From Engraulis encrasicolus (Eukaryota; Chordata; Actinopteri; Clupeiformes; Engraulidae): a stretch of 64,000 nt of DNA. The notes under the pieces were generated by a model. That model was not told the DNA's origin, did not search any database, and saw only the letters and a program-made list of their open reading frames with translations. Of this stretch, positions 1 through 10,556 are shown one piece after another. The DNA is taken from positions 12,894,253 through 12,958,252 of the forward strand of contig NC_085876.1 in assembly GCF_034702125.1 (NCBI RefSeq), read 5' to 3'. The position numbers and the translations under genes were made by a program. Position 1 is the stretch's first letter; each line of letters begins with the position of its first letter.

Positions 1-205
1 AATCTTTTAAAAGGTCCTGGTTCCGGTTCGTGCTCTGGATCACCAACAGAATTTAATCACTTGTTCCTGGGGTCATTACTAAGAACTCCACAAAGTGTCA
101 GCCAAATCCGTTCACAAGTTTTTGAGTTATCCTGCTGACAGACTGACAAACAGACAGACAGACAAACAGACAAACCAATGCGACCGAAAACATGGCGGAG
201 GTAAT
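1..205. repeat. Dispersed repeat, unnamed family (copy 1)
   Basis: This stretch recurs at 29810-30165 with only scattered mismatches. Shared marks are the TCCGGTTCGTG core, a run that reads as GAGTTATCCTGCTGACAG, a string of short CAGACA/AAACAGACA units, and a terminal GGCGGAGGTAA. I do not recognise an open reading frame in it. It is an interspersed mobile-element remnant of a family I cannot name with certainty. Confidence 0.6.
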
Positions 206-882
206 AACCTAAATAACTACAGTGTAAGTCACCAGACAGGTTATCATAAGAAGCAATGAACTTAACTGTATGTTCACATGTGACATTACATTCCTAAATT
301 CCCAAGACAAACTAGAATTTAATTTGCCTACAGCTTTCCTTGGCCCAGTAAACCAGACCTCAGACTAATCATTGCTATTGATTATTTATATGCCAAGGCT
401 CATAAAACACCTGTGTTAAAGATCATCTCATTTCTCTGTACTTGATGGTTACATAATATATTCACTGACAAGCAAGCCCTAAGCCTGAAGGAAATATGAG
501 TGGCGACTGTGGTGAAATCCACAATGAGACTCTGAAAGACAATGCCTTCAAAATGCGTTCAAAGTGTTCAGGTATAAGCAACTGGACATCCTCTTGAAAA
601 TTGGAACAAGTTTGCTCCTCCTCATCAGTCGTGGCTGATCTAAGATGGAAGACTAGTAGTTATACTTCTCTAAAAACCAACCTTCACACCCTGACACATG
701 AGTCCTTTGCCAAATGGAGAAGGGGATGGCGTTCATAACCATGTAGTTACTGTAATGAAGTTCAATACTCGTTATACCTTTCCTGTTCAGGTATTGGTGC
801 TGATAACCCCCACCTTCCAACATCCCAAAATATTATTTGCCATGTCAAGCCAGCTGAAGCCACTAGAGCTACGGTAACATAA
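206..882. other. Gene-free stretch, nothing recognised
   Basis: I looked on the minus strand for the missing downstream tap2 exons (Q-loop, ABC signature, Walker B) and found none here. No RNA gene or repeat family was recognised. Confidence 0.5.
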
Positions 883-1187
883 CGGTTGGTTCCCAACCTT
901 TTTGGCTCGGGACCCCATTCCGACATCCCGAAGTTTCTGGGGACCCCATACACATTTTTTTAATGACCAAAAAAAAAAAAAAAAAGTTAACTTGTAGGCG
1001 ATTAAACCTAGAGATATTTCTGAAAATCTAGTTATATGCTGTGTTTAATCAGAATATTAATTCGTTATTATGTTAATTAATTAGTAATATTTATCGGTGT
1101 TCTTTTTTCAAACCTACACAATTCAGGCGACCTCACATGAGGTCCCAACTCCCGAGCCCAGTGTTGAAAAACACTGAGCCACTGTAT
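883..1187. mobile_element. hAT-like MITE remnant
   Basis: The left side reads GGTTCCCAACCTTTTTGG and the right side, reverse-complemented, reads a related GGCTCAGTGTTTTTCAACAC, so the two ends are imperfect inverted repeats of the type seen in short hAT derivatives. No transposase is encoded. It lies in the tap2 intron that follows the last visible exon. Confidence 0.5.
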
Positions 1188-1195
1188 ATAATCAC

Positions 1196-2098
1196 CTTCC
1201 TGTGCAGGTATTTGTGTTGATAATCCTGTAGTGGTTGTCCGTCCAGCAGTATCTCTCCCTCCTGGGCCTGGTAGAACCGCTCCAGTAGCCCAACACAGGT
1301 GGTCTTGCCTCCCCCTGAACACCCCACCAGGGCCGTCATCTGCCCAGGCCTCAGTTCCAAAGAGAAGTCCTGCAAATAAGACAAGACAGGAGTAGTGCTG
1401 GTCAAAGACCTGTCATGGTCGTGGATCGTGGTCAGTTCAACATGAAGATGTGACAGCCACGCCTCTAAGAACAGTGTTTCTCCAATGAATTCAGTAAGAA
1501 ATCCCGGGTACTCTACTATTAGAGGAATGGTGTTAATATATACGTATATATTTTTGTGTGCTTTCCATCACCCAGTGTAGCAGTGGTGCTGCTACATATT
1601 CTTTTGACATAAAAGCCATGTAAAGCTCTCGTTTGATAGAAATACTGCAAACAGTCCAGCCTGTAGACTTTTTTCATGAGTTAGAAAGGCATGTGTGCCA
1701 TCGTCCGCAGTTAATTCAGTTGACACTGATGCCCCTTTCATTAAATACAGTATAAATGATCTAAAAAGCACGTATGCCTTACCTTCAGCACCTTCTGGTC
1801 GGGCCGGGTGGGGTAGGTGAAGGTGAGGTTGTGGAACTGGATGTGGCCCTTCAGGATGTCAGGCTGCAGGGTTCCCTCTGTGTTCACCTGTGGCTTCCTG
1901 TCCAGGTACTCAATCACCTTACCAGCGGCACTCACCGAGTTCAGCATGTCACCAAAGATGTAGATAAGAGACTGTGTGAGAGACCATAAAAATAAAATTA
2001 AAATAAATACTGATAAAGTGAAAAGGAGGGCTCTTAATGCTCCGGTTATAAATGCATATTTCAAACACTCTCCTGAATCATTTAAGACTATTGTGACA

Positions 2099-2178
<80 letters not shown>

Positions 2179-5176
2179 CACACACGCACACGCACACACA
2201 CAATAATATGCCACTTCAGTTAAATTTTGCTAAAAATTATATTATACAATAGAATAGCCTACTGTCTTAACAAATGCTTACTCTAATGTTTTCTGCCAGG
2301 TCTGACTGGTAGAGGATGAATGACACCAGAGTGCCTGTGGTCATCTCTCCTGATTGGATGATTTGCCTCCCATAGAAAAGCATGACCACCTTCATGCCAA
2401 GCTCTGTAATCTAATGAAAATAATACACACAAACACAATTATTGTTCACAAACATTGAGTCTAGCAATTACCTCAATCAATGGCACATCTTATTCATTTA
2501 CAGGCATTACAGGATTTTTTTTCTCCAAATCATAATAACACATGCACAATAATCGTCTGATAATAGGTATAAGGAGCATAGGGAACAAGGGTATGACGTA
2601 TGTGTCCCTGTTCCATGACAGCATATCAAAGAATTACTTACAAATTATACCAGGAATATATCCATAACATATACTAGACATGAATTAGCTTGTATGGAAT
2701 TTGGTGCAATTTAGTTCATAACAAACAGTATTTGGCAATGTGTGCACTGTTCTGTGCTCTTGGAAGAATGGCAAACCACAAAAAACTTCTGCATGTTCCT
2801 TTAAACCACCAATTCCTATCAAATACATACCCTATGCAAAAGCAGATACACGGCTCTAACAGTATCTCTTTTGGTCCTGAGGTTGTGAGTGTCTATCAGG
2901 CATTGGGTATACCGCTGTGTTTCACTCTTCTCCGTGTTGAAGCCTCGAACTGTACGGATACCAGCCACTGACTCTTCTGCAGCATCATTGGCTCGTGCAA
3001 TGGAGTTCTGCACATCTTTAGAAAGTTTCTAATGGATCAACACGAATGAAGGAATTAAACTTCTAAATCAAACATTTATTTATCCCTTTGAAGGTGCACT
3101 GCTGTGTAGGATTGTGACGAGAGTAGGTATTGCAACTATACTGCTCATTGAAACTGTGCTGCATACTGGCAAGTTTCATCTTTTCAGGAATATCTACTAA
3201 ATAGTAAAGTAATATTTACTAGTATGACCAAAGTATAGTTTTGAAGATAAAAATGTCTACTTCTGGAAATTCAAAATGGTGGACCATGGAGATGGTCCCC
3301 CTTTTCATCTCAAAAAGTGATTTTTTTCCTGTCATAATGAATGTCTAATTTGATGGTAATGGTAAGTTTTGTGGGAAAGGTAACATTTGTGAATGGGCAG
3401 CATGAATCCTGAAAATAAACTAGGCCTACTAAAAATAGGCCTATTACACAGTGCACCTTCAAGACATGGCCCCTATTATAAATTGGCTGTTGCCAAAATG
3501 GCAAGGACCATGCTGCAATGCATAACTAGAGGCAATGTGTAATTAATGTCATAGTAATGTAGTGCTATGCTGGTAAAAACTTTTCAATGACTATATCAGC
3601 ATTCAACTGGTGGAACCGCGTGCATTGTATTTACTACTATTGCCTCGTATTTACATTCATTATCAAAGACACAGTAAGAATGGATATTTTAGTCACTGAT
3701 ATGGCGCTTTATTCAAAGTCTCTGAATTGCTAAAACAAATAATGGCTACATGTGTATCAGCTGCTGCCTGATAGTTACCTGATAGTACGAGTCATGTATG
3801 TTCTGAAGCAATCCAGTTACTGGTGTCTCCAGTAGCATTAGTAACGTGAGCTTCCAAGAAAGGTTGAGCATCAAGGACAGCATGCCTACAGTCTTGATCG
3901 ACCTCCGTAAGATGACATTGACATTCAAGGCTATTGCTCGTGCCATCAGTGTGGTGTCAATTGACAGCCTAGAAGTGAGGTCACCTAAAAGAGAAATTCA
4001 GTCTCACTTTCCAACTTCATTGGCAGTTTTCATGAAATTGGTTTAAGTGGTTTGTGATTGTATGATAAGTATTTGCAACATAAGTAGGCCTACACATCAG
4101 TTGACATAAAGCAAGCAGGCCGGATCAAGCCACAGACAATTTAAGCCAATTATTTTGCTCCTTAACATGAAAGGGAGCATACTTGAATGTCTGGCTGTTG
4201 AGCTTTATTTACCTGTCTTGACAGTCTCATAGAACCCAATTTCCTGATTCATGAGTGCTCTGAAGAGCATGGTTCTCACTCTTGTGGTGAAACTGTTGAT
4301 GGCACACATGAAGAGGCCCCCTCTGCATCCAGCGCTGATGGAACTGGATCACAGATGCAATTACGGTAGGCTACTTCAAATGTTATGACTGAACAGGTTA
4401 GGCCTATGTGCTAAATGTTGGCCTAACAGTGAAACACTTGAAATATATTAAGAAATGTGTGACTATTCTTACCTTCCTAAAGAGAACAGGCCCATGAAGA
4501 GGATTGCAGTCCTGAAGTCGTCCCACTGATACTGCGACTTCAGGATGTCAATCACCCGTCCAGTGTAAAAGGGAATGAACATCTCACCTGAAAGACAAAA
4601 AAACCCCATAGATATCTGTAATGGTGAGCATGTGAATGATACACTCTTTTACTTCAGTGGGCTAATCAATGTTGCACGATAGGAAAACTCACAGAGAACA
4701 GCTGTTGAGAGAAAGATGCATGCTCCCATCATTGGCAGGTAGTCCGGTTTGTACAGCAGAATGACCCGCTGAAGAAGCACACGCGCCTTTTGCTTTTGTT
4801 GTTTACCGTTACTCCCATCATTCTGGTCAGGGAATGAGAACTCCCAAAACAGACAAGAAAATGAACCGGCAAGAACACAGGACAACCAACCCCATGATGT
4901 TTTAAACGAATTACTGTCAAGAAGTACGAAATGCCCAGTTTCGAACACTGTACCAAGGAAACAGTGAGTAACAAGCCAGCGCCTCAACACAGAGTTCGAA
5001 CTCTGCCTTGTCCAGTAACCTACTGCACTCAACAGCACGAATCTAGTCACTGACGCGATCCATTGGCAAAGCAATTTGTTAACCTGATGAAACGTCAAAG
5101 GTAAAATGTAATCAAAAACATAAAGTGCAACTAAGTCAACGCTTAAGAGCAATACATACGCGCTGGCAGAGTGCAT
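1196..5176 (-). CDS. tap2: TAP2, peptide-transporter half (3' part outside window)
   Basis: TAP2 pairs with TAP1 in the ER membrane and pumps proteasome-made peptides to MHC class I. Eight exons join in frame: 5176-4693, 4587-4473, 4322-4213, 3984-3779, 3028-2831, 2410-2282, 1971-1783, 1369-1196, all with GT-AG borders, giving 535 codons. Exon 1 encodes a hydrophobic N-terminal domain. Exons 2-6 are the ABC membrane domain, with family-typical segments such as IPFYTGRVIDIL, RGGLFMCAIN, SRLSIDTT and RAVYLLLHR. Exon 7 has YIFGDMLNSVSAAGKV, which fits TAP2 better than TAP1. Exon 8 begins the nucleotide-binding domain with Walker A GCSGGGKTT. The Q-loop, signature and Walker B exons are not seen in positions 1-1195 and must lie further left, or be missing. 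About 150 residues are lacking compared with human TAP2. The start is the first Met of the open frame. Introns carry a CA microsatellite and a MITE. Confidence 0.93.
2098..2203. repeat. (CA)n microsatellite in tap2 intron 6
   Basis: An almost pure run of CA dinucleotides, about 105 bp, with a few CG interruptions near its right end. It lies between tap2 exons 6 and 7. Confidence 0.95.
3088..3466. mobile_element. Short TIR element (AAGGTGCACTGTG family) in tap2 intron 4
   Basis: The left end reads GAAGGTGCACTGCTGTGTAGG and the right end ACACAGTGCACCTTC, an inverted pair. Related copies with AAAGGTACACTGTG ends are at 14590-14960 and, truncated, at 38780-38932 and about 16820-16990. It has no coding capacity. 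A separate dispersed segment follows at about 3475-3610 and has a relative at 45538-45672. Confidence 0.6.
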
Positions 5177-5382
5177 CTTCAGCTGATGACCGTCCCTACA
5201 CGAACACCGCAGTCAAACACGATAGAGCGTAGAACAATTTGCGACTTTGAAAGTCGACAGTCTCTAAAGCGCCGAACGAGGACAAAAACAGAATCCTAGT
5301 TACTAATACCCTAGTGTATGATATTGTCTTGAGGCTACTAGAACGCAGTTTGGGGCGGTAGGCTGACGCATCTGCAAGAGTC

Positions 5383-5398
5383 AGTTTCGGTTTCACTT
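5383..5398 (-). promoter_or_regulatory. ISRE upstream of tap2
   Basis: The plus strand reads AGTTTCGGTTTCACTT, a full match to the interferon-stimulated response element consensus AGTTTCNNTTTC. It lies about 207 bp upstream of the tap2 start codon, where a proximal promoter is expected. This suggests induction through IRF/ISGF3-type factors, as known for TAP genes in other vertebrates. Confidence 0.7.
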
Positions 5399-5420
5399 GG
5401 GCTAAAAGTCCCTTCAAATT

Positions 5421-6060
5421 AGGAATTTACCACTTGATATGCCTGTAGGGGCGTGATGGGCTATCTGAAGTCAAGATTGTGTAATCGCAATCAATGGTGG
5501 TGACCATAGGCCACTGTGATAGCCTATATTAATTTAAAATATATAGGGCCTAGGCTATGCCCTTAGTTTAAAAAGTTTATTTTTCACCTTATCGGAGTGG
5601 AAAGAAGGCCTATAGAGCAGACACAAAGGGAGTGGGACAGATGGATGTATGGTTGAGAAACAAATGACCCGAGTAGGGCCAGGAGGCTATAGTCAGTTTG
5701 GTGCCCTATGGCGAGCACCCCCTGTGCTTTTTGTGCATAGCTTTTGGCAGCTGTGAAGATGAAGATATATCTGATAGCAGCTGATCAATTAGCCTACTAC
5801 ACAGCAATAATGAGTAGCCTAGTTATTTTCAAAATGTGAATAGAGCAAGTTTAATAGCCTACAGCGGGGATGTCAAACTCAGACCCGGAGGCCAAATTTG
5901 GCCCGTGGAGCCATTTTATTTGGCCGCGAGATCATTTAAAATGTGTAGGCTATTACAGTTGGCCCACTATTAATAGGCCTATATAGAATAATACTTGAAC
6001 ATGAAATTGAATGGGAAGATAAAAAAACACTATTTGAGGCACTCCTTACTATTTGAGGCA
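5421..6060. other. Intergenic stretch upstream of tap2, with a hAT-like fragment
   Basis: Positions about 5866-5990 begin GGGGATGTCAAACTC and continue with GGCCAAATTTGGCCCG, resembling the left end of the CAGGGGTGTCAAAC hAT family seen complete at 12365-13044. The rest is AT-rich with no recognised feature. Confidence 0.45.
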
Positions 6061-6061
6061 C

Positions 6062-8130
6062 CTCCTTACATGTCTCAGTGCTTTTACTCCCTGCTTATAG
6101 GCAGAAGCTAAAATCTGAACCACCGGTGACTCTCTCTGTACAGCGCTGGACGGACGAATCTGACGCCATTCTGCGCGATTGTTTCAGCACAACAGACTGG
6201 GATATGTTCCGCTCGGCCTCTCATAACATCAACGACTACACAGACAGCGTCACTGACTACATCTTCAACTGTGTAGATGAAGTTGTGCCAACAAGAGTGG
6301 AAGAGTGACTTTTAGGAGTTTTCCCAACCAAAAACCATGGGTGAATGGGGAGGTCTGCACAGCCTTAAGATCGCGGTCAGCAGCCTTTCAGTCTGGTGAT
6401 GTTGCAGAATATAAAAGTACACGGTATGAGCTCAGAAAAATCATAAAGTCGGCTAAGAGGCAGTACAGAGAAAAAATAGAAAATTACTACAGGGACTCAG
6501 ATAGCAGGAATATGTGGAAGGGATTAAGGATAATCACTGACAACAAAGACAGAAACACCTGTTCAGATCAAGGCTCTGCCAATCTTGCTGAGGAGCTGAA
6601 CTCCTTCTACCCTGACTGCTGCCCCATCCAGCTATCTGTGACAGACGTTTACACATCGTTCAAGAAAGTGAATGTTCACAAGGCTCCTGGACCTGATACC
6701 ATCCCATGTCCTGTGCTTAAAGTCTGCGCATCTGAATTAGCTGATGTCTTTACAGATATTTTTAACCTCTCACTACAGCAGTCTGTTGTCCCTGCATGCT
6801 TCAAGAGGACTACCATCATCCCAGTCCCTAAAAAAGTGAGTTGTCTGAATGATTACAGACCAGTAGCTCTCACACCTGTAGCCATGAAGTGCTTTGAGAG
6901 GCTTATCAAGATGCATATCACATCATCTATTCCTGCTGCACTTGACCCACTTCAGTTCACCTATAGGTCAAACAGATCAACTGGTGACACCATTGCCCTT
7001 GCACTAAACACCGCTCTTACCCATCTTGATCAGAGTAACACCTATGTGAGGATGCTCTTTATCGACCTCAGCTCTGCCTTCAACACAATTATTCCATCCA
7101 AACTAGTGTTAAAGTTGTAAATCTCTAAACCTTAATCCTTCACTCTGCAGCTGGATTCTAAACTTTCTCTCCCATAGGTCTCAAGCAGTACGACTGGGCA
7201 AGTTCACCTCCTCCACACTTTGCCTCAGCACCGGCGCGCCCCAGGGATGTGTGCTCAGCCCCCTACTCTATTCCCTTTTCACACATGACTGCACAGCCAT
7301 CCACAATTCCAATACCATCATTAAGTTTGCTGATGACACTACGGTAATTGGCTGCATCACAAATGGAGATGAGTCGGCCTACAGGGCTGAGGTGGCGGCA
7401 TTGTCAACCTGTGTGGATAACAATCTACTCCTGAATGTCAGCAAAAAAAAGGAGTTGATCGTGGATTTCCGGAGGGTACAACACCAGCCACACCAGCCAA
7501 TTTACATCGCTGATACTGCAGTGGAGAGGGTTACGAGCTATACATTCCTAGGAGTCAACATCAAGGAGGATCTCAGCTGGTCTTATCATATCAATTGCAT
7601 CACTAAGACGGCTAGACAGCAACTGTTTTTTCTGAGACGGCTGCACAGATATGGAATGGAGAGATACTGGCCAACTTCTATCGCTGTACAATAGAAAGCA
7701 TTTTAACTGGTAATTTCACAGCCTGGTATGGTAACACCACTGCCCGGAGACAGACAGGAGAGACCTCCAGCCAGTCATCAAATCTGCTCAACGGACAATC
7801 AAATCAGATCTACCCAACATCCAGGATCTTTACAATCAGCAGTGTCTGAGGAGGGCCAAACGAATTATAGCTGATCCGCACCACCCCAGCTACACACACT
7901 TCACCTGTCTACCATCTGCCCGGAGATACAGGTGCTTACGTGCTCACACCAGCCGACTCAGGGACAGCTTCTTCCCTCAATGTATCAGACTGTTGAATTC
8001 AAAAACAGCAACATAGGAAGGAATCCCCTCATAATTTTTTTTTTTGCCGTTTTAACATTCTTTTTAACCTTTTTTTGGGACTCCCAGAGCAGGGAAGCTT
8101 TTCATTGTATATATATGTTTCATATATATA
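6062..8130 (+). mobile_element. L2/CR1-type LINE remnant (reverse transcriptase)
   Basis: Broken frames encode a non-LTR reverse transcriptase. Visible motifs in order are HKAPGPD, a DYRPVALTPVAMKCFERL block, motif A with FIDLSSAF, motif B with [13 protein letters not shown], and motif [10 protein letters not shown], followed by the C-terminal [14 protein letters not shown] block. The endonuclease domain is missing, so the copy is 5' truncated. Stops near 6306 and 7119 and frame changes between 7120 and 7251 show that it is dead. The 3' tail is split off by a later insertion: it resumes at 10321 and ends in three ATCTTGT units, as expected of L2 3' ends. Confidence 0.88.
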
Positions 8131-10320
8131 TGTAACCAACTGCGGTGCAGATTGTCCTCCTGCAGCCACCATAGCTCTAGCTGACACACCCCCAGGTAGC
8201 AGGTTAGTTGCTAATTCTTACAATTAGCATTTCATGTATAAAACCAGCACTGACCGGCTGGTCATGCACAAGCCCTGCTATGTTGCCTCTACCCTCGGTT
8301 ACAAATTGGCAGTAGTTGGCAGAATATGTAAACAGAGGCGTGGGTTTTCAGTTTTTGTTTTTGTTTTTTTTGTAAAGGGGCAATAACTGGTTTCATGTAG
8401 GCAGAGCAGCAGTCGGCGCATCGGGGGACCCTGCAGCTGACCTGAAGGGTCACATCGCCTCGCGGTCTTCAGCCCAGCACGACTTCTCCTCATCATTGGC
8501 GTCACTCGACTTCTCCCGTGTAGTGATAGCTGAGGAGCTGGAGCAGCTAGTGGAGCTGGTGCGTTGGCTCCGCTCAGACAATGACCGCTTGACCCAGGAG
8601 GCGACCAACAGGCCAGTTGTGGCCGACCCCGCTGCCACGCCTGAGATCTCCAGCGCTGCATCGGAGCCCTCTAATGGACAGAGTGAGTGTGCTTCTCAGG
8701 GTACTGGTACTGTCGACTGGCTGCAGCGGTCTTGAACAGGGCCGCACAAAGACTGCTGATGCTTGCTGTGCCAGGAACCCAGTCAGTTGGCCTAGTGCGG
8801 TGGCCAGTAGGTTGCCACTCAGGCCCACCTCTCTACGGCAGCCCCTCCTTTCCTTATTGGCCAGGTCCAAGGGACACACCAACCCAATCCAGTTTGATGC
8901 CTTCTGGTATTGTTTTATCTGGTGTTTTTGAACACTCATGTGGGTTTTATTTATGTGTACAGTATTGTTTGGATGCTGAATGTGACCTGAATGTCCACTG
9001 CTCAGGCATGTGTGTGCACACGCCTGCCTGCGTGTGCATGCCTGTGAGTGCGTGTGCTGTGATTGTGTGCATGTGCCTGCTGGTTTGAGTTCTCCCACTT
9101 TTGCTAGAAACTGAAGCTTGGTGTTTCGAAACACAAGCCTATCGGCGGGACGCCGATACAAAAGTGAGGGGAAAAATGTAACCAACTGCGGTGCAGATTG
9201 TCCTCCTGCAGCCACCATAGCTCTAGCTGACACACCCCCAGGTAGCAGGTTAGTTGCTAATTCTTACAATTAGCATTTCATGTATAAAACCAGCACTGAC
9301 CGGCTGGTCATGCACAAGCCCTGCTATGTTGCCTCTTCCCCCTGTCCTCGCTGCTTTCTTGGAAGTGTGACGCTTCTGCAGCATACTCAACACTTCTTGA
9401 TGGAGGATGCCTTGAAGGTTGAGTCTGGAGGATGCTGGGGGTGAGCTTATGCCTTGGTGTGGTGTGTCCAAGGCTTTGATCATGGCTGCAGTTATAGGAG
9501 GTATGTTTATTGTTTTACCTGTGCTCGTGTGAATGTATTGCAACAACTGTGTTTTTTACAATGTTTAACTTGTTTAATGTTGATGTATTGTAGTTGGCTT
9601 TCTCTCTGATGGCTGGGGGCGCAGACTGAAGAGGCACGATTGTTTAGGCTCCAGTTGTTTGCATGGAGGTAACTCTTGTTTGTTTATGTACGCTGGGCAT
9701 GGTCAAACATCTTTCAATAATGTTTACTACAGCTTGGTGTGGTGTTGCATGATTTGTGTGAATATATAACTGAAATAACCTTGCATGGTTTGTTTAGAAC
9801 TGTGTGATTCCTGAAGTGTATTGCATGATGTGTGTAATTGTATGTGTTTCCTGGAAATAACAGTGCATGCTTAACATTAGTTAACATTTTTAGTATGATG
9901 TAAACCTTGCTAGCCTGTATGAGCATCCTTGATACCATGCAACTTACTGTTGTCTTTTCTCTTTTAGCAGAGCGATTGCCACTGCTGCTCTGCTAGCCTA
10001 CAAGTATGTGCTAAACCAGCTGTTGCCCTTTTTGACCCTTTTGGTTTATTTTGTTGGATTTGTTTTACAAGAACAGAAAAAGAAAGTAACTGAACAAGCA
10101 TGTCTTATGGCTGTTTTGGTTAATAAATAATGACTGCTATTTTCATCACCTGAACCCATGTCTCTGATCTTACTTACTTACCTGTGTGTGGGAAACCCTG
10201 GTTTACAACTTGGTCTAAGAGCCATTGTTCAACAAGTATATCTGGTGGTGCAAGGCCACCAGTGGCGTAGTCGTTAAAACACACAGTTTGCCTAGACCTT
10301 CCAAACTACCCCCGGTTACA
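8131..10320 (+). mobile_element. LTR retrotransposon (non-autonomous), nested in the L2
   Basis: The element starts TGTAACC and ends GGTTACA and splits an L2 tail that resumes exactly after it. Flanks are TATA on both sides, a likely target duplication, though the site is an AT repeat. Right LTR: 9177-10320, 1144 bp. Left LTR: 8131-8303. The first 160 bp of the two are identical, and the left copy then jumps to the terminal TACCCTCGGTTACA, so it has lost about 970 bp. The internal region, 8304-9176, ends with a purine tract AAAAGTGAGGGGAAAAA directly before the right LTR. A TATAAAA box lies in each LTR, and AATAAA is in the right one. No protease, reverse transcriptase or integrase is present. 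Confidence 0.82.
8496..8735 (+). pseudogene. Possible gag-like fragment in the LTR element
   Basis: An open frame of 79 codons lies in the internal region of the LTR element. Residues about 10-35 form a leucine-rich amphipathic helix (EELEQLVELVRWLRSDNDRL), followed by an Ala/Pro/Ser-rich tail. A coiled-coil start and a low-complexity tail are common in gag N-termini of fish LTR elements, but I see no zinc knuckle and cannot assign a family. It may be only a chance frame. Confidence 0.3.
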
Positions 10321-10362
10321 TATATACACATGACAAATAAAATATCTTGTATCTTGTATCTT
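10321..10362 (+). mobile_element. 3' tail of the interrupted L2 LINE
   Basis: TATATACACATGACAAATAAA followed by repeated ATCTTGT is the 3' terminus of an L2-type LINE. It continues the element that stops at 8130, proving that the LTR element inserted into a pre-existing L2. Confidence 0.75.
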
Positions 10363-10363
10363 G

Positions 10364-10440
10364 TACTAAAGTTAAAAAGCCTTTATTTAACACTGACTAT
10401 ATGCCTACGCATTTCGACCCATTGTCTTCATCAGGGCAGG
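10364..10440 (-). mobile_element. 3' end of a Penelope-like element with hammerhead-like core
   Basis: On the minus strand this reads CTGATGA, a short stem-loop, GAAA, a second small stem-loop, then AATAAAGGCTTTTTAA. The same 3' arrangement recurs at 37168-37250 on the plus strand. It would be the downstream end of the GIY-YIG element at 13405-13803, the two now separated by a DNA transposon. The ribozyme reading is an inference. Confidence 0.5.
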
Positions 10441-10556
10441 CCAAACAATTGCACATGAAAGGTATAAGGTAAGGAGGTAGAGCTGGGCCACATGACACAG
10501 AAAACCCGCCCCTCCCAAACCACACAAGGTAAATACAACCAACCATTTATCAAATT

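Noticed and set aside
1741..2214. 157-codon minus-strand frame
   Set aside because: It is tap2 exon 7 read through into a CA microsatellite; the real exon starts at 1971 after a normal acceptor.
8617..9233. Overlapping long frames on both strands inside the LTR element
   Set aside because: They overlap in several frames with no domain; only the coiled-coil-like frame at 8496-8735 was kept, at low confidence.
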